DNA from: Owenweeksia sp.
GTDB taxonomy: Bacteria; Bacteroidota; Bacteroidia; Flavobacteriales; Schleiferiaceae
Direction: 5' to 3'
Assembly (NCBI GenBank): GCA_028285465.1
Contig: JANQPD010000023.1
Span: 62,001 to 126,000, forward strand
DNA length: 64,000 bases
In this document: positions 8,886-17,504 of the stretch, piece by piece
Numbering within the stretch: the first letter of the stretch is position 1
How the letters are laid out: every line of letters starts with the position of its first letter
Notes under the pieces: generated by a model
Databases searched by the model: none
Seen by the model: the letters and a program-made list of their open reading frames with translations, nothing else
What the model was told of the DNA's origin: nothing
Made by a program: the position numbers and the translations under genes

Positions 8886-9998
8886 ATGAAGATAGTTGTT
8901 ACCGGTTCAAATGGTTTTATTGGTAAGAATTTACTGGTTCATTTGAAACGCTTAGAAGGGTTACAATTAGAAACCATTACTCGTGAGGATAAACCTGCTG
9001 ATTATAAGGTAAAGCTAAAAGGAGTTGATATTGTGTACCACCTGGCCGGGGTAAACAGGCCACAAAACGAGGAAGAATTCACGAAAGGAAACCCGGAACT
9101 TACCTTTCACTTAATTAAAGCAATCCAGGAAAATGGAGACAAGCCCAGGTTTGTACTGAGTTCTTCTACACAAGCAGAAAAGGATAATGAATATGGGAAA
9201 AGTAAAAGGGCGGCTGAGGAAGCGATAGAACAAGCCGTTCAGGAAGGTGTCCTGGAGGGTGTAATATATCGCCTCCCAGGTGTTTTTGGTAAATGGAGCC
9301 GGCCCAATTATAATACTGTAGTAGCTACTTTCTGCTATAATGTAGCACATGGCCTTCCTGTAGAAGTGCGCGATCCTTCCTACGAATTGCCTTTGGTTTA
9401 TATAGATGATGTAATGGCTGCATTTATAAAACATTTAGATGAGACCATTGAACCAGGTAAGCTCAAAAAAGAGAACATAAAAACTTTGTTCAAAGTAACC
9501 TTGGGGGAACTGGCCAGTATTATAAAATCATTTCCTGAAAGCCGTAAGAGCTTGAAAACTCCTAAAGTAGGAGACACCTTTGAGAAATATCTCTATAGTA
9601 CTTATTTATCTTTTCTTCCTGAAAATAAGTTTAGCTATCCTATGGAATTAAAGACTGATAACCGTGGAGACCTGTTTGAGTGGATAAAATCAGAGGAATT
9701 TGGTCAAATATTCGTTTCTACAACTAAGCCAGGTATCACAAGGGGAAATCACTATCACCATACCAAAACAGAGAAATTTTTGGTCATCCGGGGAGAGGGC
9801 GTGATTCGCTTTAGAAAAATAAATTCTGATAAAGTAATTGAATACCCTGTGAGTGGTGAAAAACCTACGGTGGTAGATATTCCTATCGGTTATGCCCATA
9901 ATATAACCAATACGGGGGATAAGGAGATGATTACACTTTTTTGGGCCAATGAAATATTTGATCAGCAACGTACAGATACGTATTTCTTAGAAGTATAG
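8886..9998 (+). CDS. capF: Bifunctional UDP-2-acetamido-2,6-dideoxyhexulose epimerase/reductase (FnlB/CapF/WbjC)
   Basis: 370 aa two-domain protein. Residues 1-245 form an SDR reductase (VTGSNGFIGKNL at 5-16, STQAEKDNEYGKSK with the YxxxK pair). Residues ~255-370 form a cupin with TRGNHYHHTKTEKFLVIRG and DIPIGYAHNITN metal-binding histidines. This SDR-plus-cupin fusion is diagnostic of CapF, which epimerises at C3 in the cupin and reduces C4 in the SDR domain to give UDP-L-PneNAc-type product for the next enzyme. ATG at 8886. Confidence 0.92.
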   Translation: MKIVVTGSNGFIGKNLLVHLKRLEGLQLETITREDKPADYKVKLKGVDIVYHLAGVNRPQNEEEFTKGNPELTFHLIKAIQENGDKPRFVLSSSTQAEKDNEYGKSKRAAEEAIEQAVQEGVLEGVIYRLPGVFGKWSRPNYNTVVATFCYNVAHGLPVEVRDPSYELPLVYIDDVMAAFIKHLDETIEPGKLKKENIKTLFKVTLGELASIIKSFPESRKSLKTPKVGDTFEKYLYSTYLSFLPENKFSYPMELKTDNRGDLFEWIKSEEFGQIFVSTTKPGITRGNHYHHTKTEKFLVIRGEGVIRFRKINSDKVIEYPVSGEKPTVVDIPIGYAHNITNTGDKEMITLFWANEIFDQQRTDTYFLEV

Positions 9999-10028
9999 TT
10001 CATTATCATAAACGAGACACCATAATAA

Positions 10029-11162
10029 ATGAAAAAACTGAAAGTAATAACCGTGGTGGGCACCCGCCCGGAGATTATCCGTTTAGCAAGGGTAATGGCC
10101 AAATTAGATGAATCTGAAGCCATTAAGCATATATTAGTCCATACAGGCCAGAATTATGATTATGAGTTAAATGAGGTTTTCTTTGAAGATTTGGGGATTC
10201 GTAAGCCAAATTATTTTCTTGAGGCTGCCGGTAAAAATGCTACAGAAACAGTTGGTCAAATATTGATAAAAATAGACCCGATTCTGGAGCAGGAGAATCC
10301 CGATGCTTTTTTGGTTTTAGGCGATACCAATAGTTGCCTGTGTGCCATTCCGGCTAAAAAGCGTAAGATCCCCATTTTTCATATGGAAGCGGGCAACCGT
10401 TGTTTTGACCAAAGAGTGCCCGAAGAAACTAATCGGAAAATTGTTGATCACGTTTCTGATGTTAACCTTACTTACAGTTCTATTGCAAGGGAATATTTAC
10501 TGCGAGAAGGTATTCCTGCAGACCGGGTAATTAAAACCGGGAGTCCTATGTACGAGGTGTTGCATCACTACATGCATAAAATTGATGCTTCAAATGTGCA
10601 TGACACACTAAATCTTCAAAAGCACAAGTATTTTGTGATCTCGGCACACAGGGAAGAGAATGTCACTAACGAAAGAAATTTTTCTGGCTTACTAGAATCC
10701 TTAAATCTAATTGCAGAGAAATATGGATATCCTGTAATTGTAAGTACACATCCCCGTACCCGGAATAGGTTGGATAAAGAAAAATTGGAAATGCATCCCA
10801 AGGTGCAATTTTTAAAACCACTTGGCTTTAGCGATTACAATGCACTACAGAAACAGGCTTATGCAGTTTTGTCTGATAGTGGTACAATCTCAGAAGAGTC
10901 ATCCATTTTGAATTTTCCGGCACTAAACATCCGGCAAGCTCATGAAAGGCCAGAGGCTATGGAAGAAGCCTCTGTGATGATGGTAGGCCTGGATCCTCAA
11001 AGAATAATGCAGGGGCTCACACAATTGCAATATCAGGAAAGGGGAGGAAATCGAAATTTCCGGGAAGTTTACGACTATTCCATGCCTAATGTTGCAGGAA
11101 AGGTTGTGCGTATTATCCTATCTTATACATCTTATATAAATAGAGTGGTTTGGCAGAAGTAA
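10029..11162 (+). CDS. capG: UDP-N-acetyl-L-fucosamine synthase, 2-epimerase (FnlC/CapG/WbjD)
   Basis: 377 aa, non-hydrolysing UDP-GlcNAc 2-epimerase fold. Visible motifs: VVGTRPEIIRL at the N-terminus, LVLGDTNSCL near 98, FHMEAGNRCFDQRVPEETNR near 117 and LSDSGTISEESSI near 283. The MEAGNRCFDQRVPEE signature differs from WecB-type enzymes and matches the FnlC/CapG branch that performs the last step to UDP-L-FucNAc. Its end overlaps the next transferase gene by 13 bp. Confidence 0.92.
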   Translation: MKKLKVITVVGTRPEIIRLARVMAKLDESEAIKHILVHTGQNYDYELNEVFFEDLGIRKPNYFLEAAGKNATETVGQILIKIDPILEQENPDAFLVLGDTNSCLCAIPAKKRKIPIFHMEAGNRCFDQRVPEETNRKIVDHVSDVNLTYSSIAREYLLREGIPADRVIKTGSPMYEVLHHYMHKIDASNVHDTLNLQKHKYFVISAHREENVTNERNFSGLLESLNLIAEKYGYPVIVSTHPRTRNRLDKEKLEMHPKVQFLKPLGFSDYNALQKQAYAVLSDSGTISEESSILNFPALNIRQAHERPEAMEEASVMMVGLDPQRIMQGLTQLQYQERGGNRNFREVYDYSMPNVAGKVVRIILSYTSYINRVVWQK

Positions 11163-12373
11163 AAAAAAAACGAATTCTCGTTCATTCCTTAATATTTCCG
11201 CCTGATCAAGTAAGTACAAGTTACTTATATGGAGATTTAGTCAAAAGCTTTTTGGATGCTGGGTATGAAGTTTTAGTACTTACAACTTATCCACATTATA
11301 ATTTTGACGGTGATTTTTCCCTAGAATCAAAAAAGGGGTTTATATGGCGAAAAACAAATTTTCATGGTGCGAAGGTTTTTCATTTTCCTCAACAAAAGTC
11401 TAAATCAACGCTTAAACGTGCGGGTTATATACTAGCGTTTCATTTAGCATTTTTAATTAAGGCGCTGAGCGTGAAGAAGCCTCATTTAATTATCACACCA
11501 TCTCCTCCTTTAACTTCAGGATTTTTAAGTGGTTTGGTTGGTAGACTTAGAATGTCAAGAGTGATATACAATGTGCAGGAGGTTTATCCAGATGTTTTGC
11601 TAAAACAGGGTAAACTTTCCAGTCCTATTATTTTAAGTTTATTAAAGCAATTGGAAAGATGGACTTATAAACTCTCTGATAACGTTGTGACCATTGATGG
11701 TCATTTTTCTAAGACAATTAAGGACAGGATGAAGACGGGGAAGTTAATGTGTATTCCAAATTTTATTGATACAGATCTGTATGCCCCATATACAGGCACC
11801 ATTGCTAAAGATATCAAATTTGAAGGAAAGTATCTAATTGGATATGTAGGTAATCTAGGCAAGGTTCAAGACTGGAATGCTATTTTAGAGAGCGCTGAAA
11901 TTCTTTCCACAAAACCCGAGTATCATTTTTTGTTAATTGGAGGGGGTAGTGAATTCAATTTTCTTAAATCAAAAAGTGATCAACTATCAAATGTAACTGT
12001 AATGAATTACCAGCCACGTGAACGTGTTCCAGAGATTAATTCACGAATTGATGTTCACATTATTGCTATGACTGAAGCATCTGATTATGATGGCCTCCCA
12101 TCTAAAGCTTATGCTATCTTATCCTCTGGAAGACCAATTCTAGCCTCAACAAACTCAAACTCACCTTTATCCAAACTTGTCAAGTCATCAGGGAATGGTA
12201 TTGTGGTCAAGAGAAATAGTGCTCATGCAATAGCTGAGGGGATAAAATCCTTAAAAAAAGGGTTTCTTCCCGATGAAGCAAGTGAAAAAGGCAGGAGCTT
12301 TGTACTTAATGGTTTTAGCAAGCAGGTTGTAACTGCTAAATATGTTCAATTGGTTAATGGGTTACTAAGTTGA
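11150..12373 (+). CDS. wbuB: Glycosyltransferase WbuB-like, probable L-FucNAc transferase
   Basis: 407 aa GT4 enzyme. N-terminus RILVHSLIFPPDQVSTSY and TTYPHYN match the WbuB/WbuB-like family; C-terminal half contains YLIGYVGNLGKVQDWNAIL near 225 and GLPSKAYAILSSGRPILAS near 315. In enterobacteria WbuB transfers L-FucNAc and sits directly after fnlABC, exactly as here, so the donor is probably the product of the three upstream enzymes. The start is TTG at 11150, inside the end of capG; a run of ten A (11161-11170) lies just after the start. Confidence 0.82.
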   Translation: MAEVKKKRILVHSLIFPPDQVSTSYLYGDLVKSFLDAGYEVLVLTTYPHYNFDGDFSLESKKGFIWRKTNFHGAKVFHFPQQKSKSTLKRAGYILAFHLAFLIKALSVKKPHLIITPSPPLTSGFLSGLVGRLRMSRVIYNVQEVYPDVLLKQGKLSSPIILSLLKQLERWTYKLSDNVVTIDGHFSKTIKDRMKTGKLMCIPNFIDTDLYAPYTGTIAKDIKFEGKYLIGYVGNLGKVQDWNAILESAEILSTKPEYHFLLIGGGSEFNFLKSKSDQLSNVTVMNYQPRERVPEINSRIDVHIIAMTEASDYDGLPSKAYAILSSGRPILASTNSNSPLSKLVKSSGNGIVVKRNSAHAIAEGIKSLKKGFLPDEASEKGRSFVLNGFSKQVVTAKYVQLVNGLLS

Positions 12374-13299
12374 GAGTTTTAATCACTGGTATCAGAGGGT
12401 TTGTAGGCCAAAACCTAATGCATTATTTAGTGTCAAAGGGTTTTAAAGTAGTTGGTGTTAGCCGGAGGAATGAGGAAAAGTCAGAGATAGTTTCCTGGGA
12501 AGCACTAGCCAAACAGACTATCAATGCTGATGCTTGGGTTCATTTGGCTGGTAAGGCTCACGATGTTACTGGAAATCAAGACCAAAATGAGTATATACAG
12601 GTTAATTTAGAACTGACAAAAATAGTCTTCAATTATTTTCTCGATGATTCCATAGCACACACATTTATATATTTTAGTTCTGTAAAAGCAGTAGCCTCTT
12701 CTGTTGAAGGTGTTTTAAAGGAAGGGGACAGTTTTCAGGTAGATAATCCATATGGAGCTTCAAAAAGAGCTGCAGAACAATTCTTATTGTCTCAAAAATT
12801 GCCAAAAGGTAAGAAGCTTGTCATTCTTCGCCCTTGCATGATACATGGTCCAGGCAATAAAGGCAATCTTAATTTACTATATAAAGTAGTTCAAAAAGGG
12901 TTACCTTATCCTTTAGCAGCTTTTCATAATGAACGCTCTTTTCTATCTATTGATAATTTAGTATTTTCCATACAGAAAATCATTTCAGATGCCCAGTTCC
13001 CTTCTGGGGTTTACCATATAGCCGATGATGATTCGTTTTCTACAAATGAACTTGTACAACTTATTGCCAATACCATAGGTCAAAAAGCCAAACTTTGGCA
13101 TTTTCCAAAGAGCCTGGTTAATGGTTTGGCAAAAATAGGTGATATTTTAAGGTTGCCGTTAAATTCACATCGATTACAAAAACTGACAGAAAGTTATTTG
13201 GTAAGTAATGAAAAGATCAAGATAGCTCTTAGAGTTGAGCGTTTTCCAATTTCTGCAAAGAAAGGCCTTGTGAAAACTATCAAAAGTTTTGAAAGATGA
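12370..13299 (+). CDS. NAD-dependent epimerase/dehydratase (extended SDR)
   Basis: 309 aa. GIRGFVGQNLMHYL at residues 6-19 is the NAD(P)-binding loop. The catalytic tyrosine and lysine are in DNPYGASKRAAEQFL near 132. It resembles the reductase/epimerase commonly encoded directly before a WecA-like transferase in O-antigen clusters, where it reduces a UDP-4-keto-6-deoxy-HexNAc to the initiating sugar (inferred). TTG start overlapping the upstream TGA by 4 bp, and ATGA overlap with the downstream gene, so three genes are translationally chained. Confidence 0.82.
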   Translation: MRVLITGIRGFVGQNLMHYLVSKGFKVVGVSRRNEEKSEIVSWEALAKQTINADAWVHLAGKAHDVTGNQDQNEYIQVNLELTKIVFNYFLDDSIAHTFIYFSSVKAVASSVEGVLKEGDSFQVDNPYGASKRAAEQFLLSQKLPKGKKLVILRPCMIHGPGNKGNLNLLYKVVQKGLPYPLAAFHNERSFLSIDNLVFSIQKIISDAQFPSGVYHIADDDSFSTNELVQLIANTIGQKAKLWHFPKSLVNGLAKIGDILRLPLNSHRLQKLTESYLVSNEKIKIALRVERFPISAKKGLVKTIKSFER

Positions 13300-14267
13300 T
13301 TTATTTAGGCATAGTTGTATTGTTGTTTCTTGCCATTTTGAGCTACTTTAAAATTGCAGACCGCTTTAATATCATTGACAAACCCAACCAACGAAGTTCC
13401 CATACCCTGATTACTATTCGGGGAGGAGGTATAATTTTCCCTATTGCTGCCTTGCTTTGGTTTGCTTTTTTTGGTTTTAGGTACCCCTATTTTACCCTTG
13501 GTTTATTTTTTATAGCCATCATTAGTTTTGCTGATGATAGACTTACTTTATCTACAAAGCCCCGTTTGGCAGTGCACCTGCTATCAGTGGGGCTTATGCT
13601 TTACGGGTTAGGGTTCATAAATTTTGAATGGTATTACTGGGCCTTAGGCTTTGTATTGGTAATCGGTTGGTTAAATGCCTTCAACTTTATGGATGGCATC
13701 AACGGTATTACAGCTTTTTATGCTTTGGCAGTATTAGTCCCTTTAGTTTATATAAATAAGGAGTTGACTTTCGTAGAAATGCCTCTCATGTATGTAGTAG
13801 GTATATCACTTTTGATTTTTGCCTGGTTTAACGCCCGAAAAAAAGCACGGACTTTTGCAGGTGATATAGGGAGTGTCAGTATGGGGTTCATCTTGGCTTT
13901 CCTACTGATTTCTTTATTGATTGAAACCCAAAGATGGGTATATATCCTTTTTGTAGCTGTTTATGGTATAGATGCAGTGTTAACGATTGTACAACGTTTG
14001 TTGAGGGGGGACAACATTTTTCAGGCGCACCGGACACACCTTTACCAATACTTGGCTAATGAGGTCGGTTGGTCCCATATATCAGTTTCAGTAATTTATA
14101 CTCTAGTGCAGCTTTTTATCAGTGCCTTGGTATTGGTTATGGTGTCTGGAGAAGTAGAAGAAATCTACTTCGGTGTTTTGTTGGTGGTTCTTGGTTTGTT
14201 TTACTTAATGGTCAAGTTGCCCATTCAACGAAAGCTTGTAGCCATTATTCCAAAGAAAAAAGAATAG
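13296..14267 (+). CDS. Undecaprenyl-phosphate sugar-1-phosphate transferase (WecA/MraY family)
   Basis: 323 aa polytopic inner-membrane enzyme with about 10 helices. The family's catalytic motifs are present: FADDR at residues 79-82, LNAFNFMDGINGI at 126-138, FAGDIGSVSMGF near 190, and the HRTHLYQ cytosolic motif near 247. It loads a HexNAc-1-P onto undecaprenyl phosphate to start glycan assembly. Length and motifs fit the WbpL/WecA subgroup. The preceding epimerase probably supplies its donor sugar. A second initiating enzyme of a different fold is at 16186. Confidence 0.9.
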   Translation: MIYLGIVVLLFLAILSYFKIADRFNIIDKPNQRSSHTLITIRGGGIIFPIAALLWFAFFGFRYPYFTLGLFFIAIISFADDRLTLSTKPRLAVHLLSVGLMLYGLGFINFEWYYWALGFVLVIGWLNAFNFMDGINGITAFYALAVLVPLVYINKELTFVEMPLMYVVGISLLIFAWFNARKKARTFAGDIGSVSMGFILAFLLISLLIETQRWVYILFVAVYGIDAVLTIVQRLLRGDNIFQAHRTHLYQYLANEVGWSHISVSVIYTLVQLFISALVLVMVSGEVEEIYFGVLLVVLGLFYLMVKLPIQRKLVAIIPKKKE

Positions 14268-14333
14268 GATGGTAATGTAAATGCCTATCTTAGAATATAG
14301 AGATTACGTAGAATACGCTTTAGATAGAGTCTT

Positions 14334-14975
14334 ATGGAAAGCATAATAATCATGGGAGCCGGCGGTTTAGGGCGTGAAGTGGCTGCCATGCTGAACAGCT
14401 ATTTTAAAGACCAATATTCCCTGCTTGGCTATATAGATGATGGCAAAGTACCAAACGACAAGGTAAACGGTTTATATGTGTTAGGAGGAATGGATTGGTT
14501 GTTGGCTCAAACCCAAACGCTGTGCGTTGTTTTTGGTATTGGACAGCCAGCTGTATGCAGAAAGCTTTATGAGCGCTTGAAACATAAAAACAATTTGTCG
14601 TACCCGAATATCATCCATCCACATGCACGTATCCATGCACCACCATTTGTTTCAATGGGCCAGGGGAATGTTATTTGTGATGCCAGCATTCTGACCACCA
14701 ATATAAGCATGGGCGACTTTAACCTTATCAATCTATCTTGTACAATTGGGCATGATGCGGTATTGGGAAGCTTTTGTTCCATAATGCCTGGGGTCAACAT
14801 CAGCGGAGGGGCACAATTAAAAAATGGCGTATATGTGGGTACCGGGGCAAAGCTGATTAAGGCTACTACTTTGGGAAAAGATTCTATAGTTGGTGCAGGC
14901 AGCGTGGTAAACACGGATGTTCCAGACGGAAAGACGTATGCAGGTGTTCCGGCCAAAGAGCTAAAGTTGCCTTAA
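14334..14975 (+). CDS. NeuD/PglD-family sugar O/N-acyltransferase
   Basis: 213 aa. N-terminal Rossmann-like domain (IIIMGAGGLGREVAAML, residues 4-20) binds the nucleotide sugar, then a left-handed beta-helix of hexapeptide repeats from about residue 95 (ISMGDFNLINLSCTIGHDAVL) with catalytic-type histidine GHD. The C-terminus GVPAKELKLP is typical. PglD acetylates the C4 amine of UDP-4-amino-4,6-dideoxy-GlcNAc. The next genes encode PglE- and PglC-like enzymes, so a bacillosamine-type role is favoured; NeuD-like sialic acid O-acetylation is an alternative. Confidence 0.83.
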   Translation: MESIIIMGAGGLGREVAAMLNSYFKDQYSLLGYIDDGKVPNDKVNGLYVLGGMDWLLAQTQTLCVVFGIGQPAVCRKLYERLKHKNNLSYPNIIHPHARIHAPPFVSMGQGNVICDASILTTNISMGDFNLINLSCTIGHDAVLGSFCSIMPGVNISGGAQLKNGVYVGTGAKLIKATTLGKDSIVGAGSVVNTDVPDGKTYAGVPAKELKLP

Positions 14976-15025
14976 ATCTTGCTTAATAATTGTTTTAACT
15001 GGTAAAATCTAATTTTGCTTGCTCT

Positions 15026-16183
15026 ATGAAAAATACCCGCATTTACCTTTCTCCTCCACACTTATCGGGCAAAGAGACTGACTTTCTGTTGAAAGTACTG
15101 GGTTCCAATTGGATTGCTCCTATTGGACCAGAGTTGAATGTCTTAGAGGAAGAGATTTCTAACCTCGTTGGCAGTAGTAATTGTTGTTTGCTAAACAGTG
15201 CTACCTCAGCTATCCACTTAATGTTAATTATGTTGGGTGTAAAAGATGGGGATTATGTTTTGACTCAAACACATACACACGTCGGCAGCGTAAATCCCAT
15301 TGTATATCAAAAGTCAATCCCGGTTTTCATCGACTCCGAGCCGGATACCTGGAACATGAGTCCTGAGGCTTTAGAAGAGGCTATTCTTTCCCTGACGAAT
15401 CAGGGAAAGGCGGACAGAATCAAAGCGATTATGCCGGTCCATTTATACGGCATGCCGGCTAAATTGGACGAAATTCTAGCAATAGCCGCAAAATACGGCA
15501 TCCCGGTAATTGAAGACGCGGCAGAGTCCCTGGGCAGTACCTATAAAGACAAGCATACCGGCACGTTCGGGAAAATGGGGGTATATTCCTTTAACGGCAA
15601 TAAGATCATCACCACCAGCGGGGGTGGGGCCTTGGTTTCGAATGATAAAGCGCTTATTGAAAAAGCGCGCTTTTTGGCCACCCAGGCGCGCGACAAAGCG
15701 CCACACTACCAGCATAGTGAAATAGGATACAATTACAGGCTTAGTAATGTATTAGCTGGTATTGGGCGTGGACAAATGCAGGTGTTGGATGAGCGGATTG
15801 CCCAGCGCAGAGCCAATTATCAGCGCTACCGCGATTATTTTGAAGACAAGAACCAACAAGGGTATCACATTCAATTCCAGGAAGAAGCAGAAGGCAGTTA
15901 TAGCAACCGCTGGCTTACGTGTGTTTTGATAGACCCGGAGAAAAACAAAGGCCTGACCCATGAAAAGCTACGCTTGGCACTTGAAGTGGAGAATATAGAA
16001 AGCCGCCCTTTATGGAAGCCGATGCACCTGCAGCCCGTGTTTAAAGATTATGTTTTCTTTGGAGATGGTACTGCGGAACAACTATTTAATATTGGTCTGT
16101 GCCTGCCTAGTGGCTCTAACCTCACTGATATTGACTTTGAAAGGATTTTTGGGGTATTAGACAAGGTTTTCAAAAGCACTTAA
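15026..16183 (+). CDS. UDP-4-amino sugar aminotransferase, PglE-like (DegT/DnrJ family)
   Basis: 385 aa full-length PLP aminotransferase. LSPPHLSGKE at residues 8-17 is the characteristic N-terminal substrate motif of this subgroup. PLP ligands visible: IEDAAESLGS (D164) and SFNGNKIITTSGGG (Schiff-base K193). PglE/LegC-type enzymes aminate C4 of UDP-2-acetamido-2,6-dideoxy-4-hexulose. Flanked by the PglD-like acetyltransferase upstream and the PglC-like transferase 2 bp downstream, consistent with one pathway. No PglF-type 4,6-dehydratase dedicated to it is in the window. Confidence 0.85.
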   Translation: MKNTRIYLSPPHLSGKETDFLLKVLGSNWIAPIGPELNVLEEEISNLVGSSNCCLLNSATSAIHLMLIMLGVKDGDYVLTQTHTHVGSVNPIVYQKSIPVFIDSEPDTWNMSPEALEEAILSLTNQGKADRIKAIMPVHLYGMPAKLDEILAIAAKYGIPVIEDAAESLGSTYKDKHTGTFGKMGVYSFNGNKIITTSGGGALVSNDKALIEKARFLATQARDKAPHYQHSEIGYNYRLSNVLAGIGRGQMQVLDERIAQRRANYQRYRDYFEDKNQQGYHIQFQEEAEGSYSNRWLTCVLIDPEKNKGLTHEKLRLALEVENIESRPLWKPMHLQPVFKDYVFFGDGTAEQLFNIGLCLPSGSNLTDIDFERIFGVLDKVFKST

Positions 16184-16185
16184 GT

Positions 16186-16791
16186 ATGTACAGAAGTATG
16201 TTTAAGCCACTTTTCGATTCCCTTTTTGCCTTAATACTTCTCATTCTATTAAGTCCTATTATCTTTTGTACATCCATTTTACTGACTTTTTACAACCGCG
16301 GTACCCCTCTTTTTATACAAAAACGTCCTGGCTATCGGGCCAGACCTTTTTACATCATTAAATTTAAAACCATGCGCGATGCTTTTGATGCGCAAGGAAA
16401 TCCACTGTCTGATGCCGAGCGCATTACCCCTTTTGGGCAGAAAGTACGGGGATGGAGTTTGGATGAATGGCTGCAATTGGCAAATGTGCTCAAAGGCGAT
16501 ATGAGCTTTGTAGGACCCCGCCCGCTTTTGATGCAATACCTGTCTCTTTATAACAAGGAGCAGGCACGCAGGCATGAAGTAAAACCAGGTATTACCGGTT
16601 GGGCACAGGTTAACGGAAGAAATGCCATTTCCTGGCCGCAAAAGTTTGCTTTAGATGTAGAGTATGTGGAGCGTCAAAGCTTTTGGTTTGATGTTACTAT
16701 TTTGTTGCTGACCGTAAAAAAGGTTTTTCAAAGGGCAAATATCAATGCGGAAGGAAGCGCAACCATAGAGCCTTTTAAAGGGAATTCGTAG
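16186..16791 (+). CDS. Bacterial sugar transferase, PglC-like initiating phosphoglycosyltransferase
   Basis: 201 aa monotopic PGT. One hydrophobic re-entrant segment (residues ~8-32), then the conserved core FYIIKFKTMRDA, WSLDEWLQLANVLKGDMSFVG (Asp-Glu catalytic dyad), PRPLLMQYL and VKPGITGWAQVNGRN. It transfers a sugar-1-phosphate from UDP to undecaprenyl phosphate. The DE dyad is intact, but the usual LPQL that follows is WLQL. The short single-domain form and neighbours fit a PglC-type enzyme using UDP-diNAcBac or a related sugar (inferred). Confidence 0.88.
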   Translation: MYRSMFKPLFDSLFALILLILLSPIIFCTSILLTFYNRGTPLFIQKRPGYRARPFYIIKFKTMRDAFDAQGNPLSDAERITPFGQKVRGWSLDEWLQLANVLKGDMSFVGPRPLLMQYLSLYNKEQARRHEVKPGITGWAQVNGRNAISWPQKFALDVEYVERQSFWFDVTILLLTVKKVFQRANINAEGSATIEPFKGNS

Positions 16792-16894
16792 TGCTCTTTA
16801 TTATTGACTGATGCTCAATTGACTAGACCATAGATGAAGTTTTTTCCTAACTCTAAAAAAGCGGAGTACAACAGTCTCACTCAACTGCATCTTT

Positions 16895-16902
16895 TACATT
16901 TG
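16895..16902 (+). promoter_or_regulatory. Bacteroidota-type -7 element before wlbB-like gene
   Basis: TACATTTG matches the TAnnTTTG -7 consensus and lies in the only sizeable gap (116 bp) of the late cluster. No clear TTG -33 partner is seen at 17-23 bp. Transcription would begin at or next to the ATG at 16908, implying a leaderless or nearly leaderless mRNA. Confidence 0.4.
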
Positions 16903-16907
16903 CCCCT

Positions 16908-17504
16908 ATGGATACAAAAAAAGAAGAGGTAGGTTATTTTGCCCATGAAACGGCAGTGGTTGATGAAGGTTCCCAAATAGGAAGCGGCACAAAGATCTGG
17001 CATTTTAGCCATATTATGTCTGACTGCATCATCGGAGAAAAGTGTAACATAGGCCAAAATGTAGTGGTGAGTCCCGAAGTAGTATTGGGCAAAAATGTGA
17101 AGGTGCAAAACAATGTTTCTATCTATACAGGCGTTACTTGCGAAGAAGATGTCTTCCTGGGGCCGTCTATGGTGTTTACTAATGTAATTAATCCCAGGAG
17201 TGCTGTAAACCGCAGAGGGCAATATGCTAAAACCCATGTGGGGAAAGGCGCTACCATTGGAGCTAATGCCACGATTGTTTGCGGGCACAATATTGGCGCA
17301 TATGCTTTTATAGGGGCTGGAGCCGTGGTAACTAAAGAAGTGCCGGCTTACGCTTTAGTGGTAGGCAACCCCTCCCGGCAGATCGGTTGGATGAGTGAGC
17401 ACGGGCATCGACTAAAATTTGATGAGGCGGGAATGGCTAGTTGTTCTGAAAGCGGTATCGTGTATAAGCTAGAGAATGGAAAAGTGAATAAGTTTAATGA
17501 CTAA
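16908..17504 (+). CDS. Hexapeptide-repeat N-acetyltransferase, WlbB/WbpD-like
   Basis: 198 aa, almost entirely left-handed beta-helix repeats. Motifs [13 protein letters not shown] near 25, [13 protein letters not shown] near 90 and [20 protein letters not shown] near 125 match WlbB/WbpD, which acetylates the 3-amino group of UDP-GlcNAc(3NH2)A. The following gene is WlbA/WbpB-like and overlaps by 8 bp. QdtC/FdtC-like enzymes share this fold, so the FdtB-like aminotransferase at the left edge could be its partner. A TAcaTTTG element ends only 5 bp before the ATG. Confidence 0.82.
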   Translation: MDTKKEEVGYFAHETAVVDEGSQIGSGTKIWHFSHIMSDCIIGEKCNIGQNVVVSPEVVLGKNVKVQNNVSIYTGVTCEEDVFLGPSMVFTNVINPRSAVNRRGQYAKTHVGKGATIGANATIVCGHNIGAYAFIGAGAVVTKEVPAYALVVGNPSRQIGWMSEHGHRLKFDEAGMASCSESGIVYKLENGKVNKFND

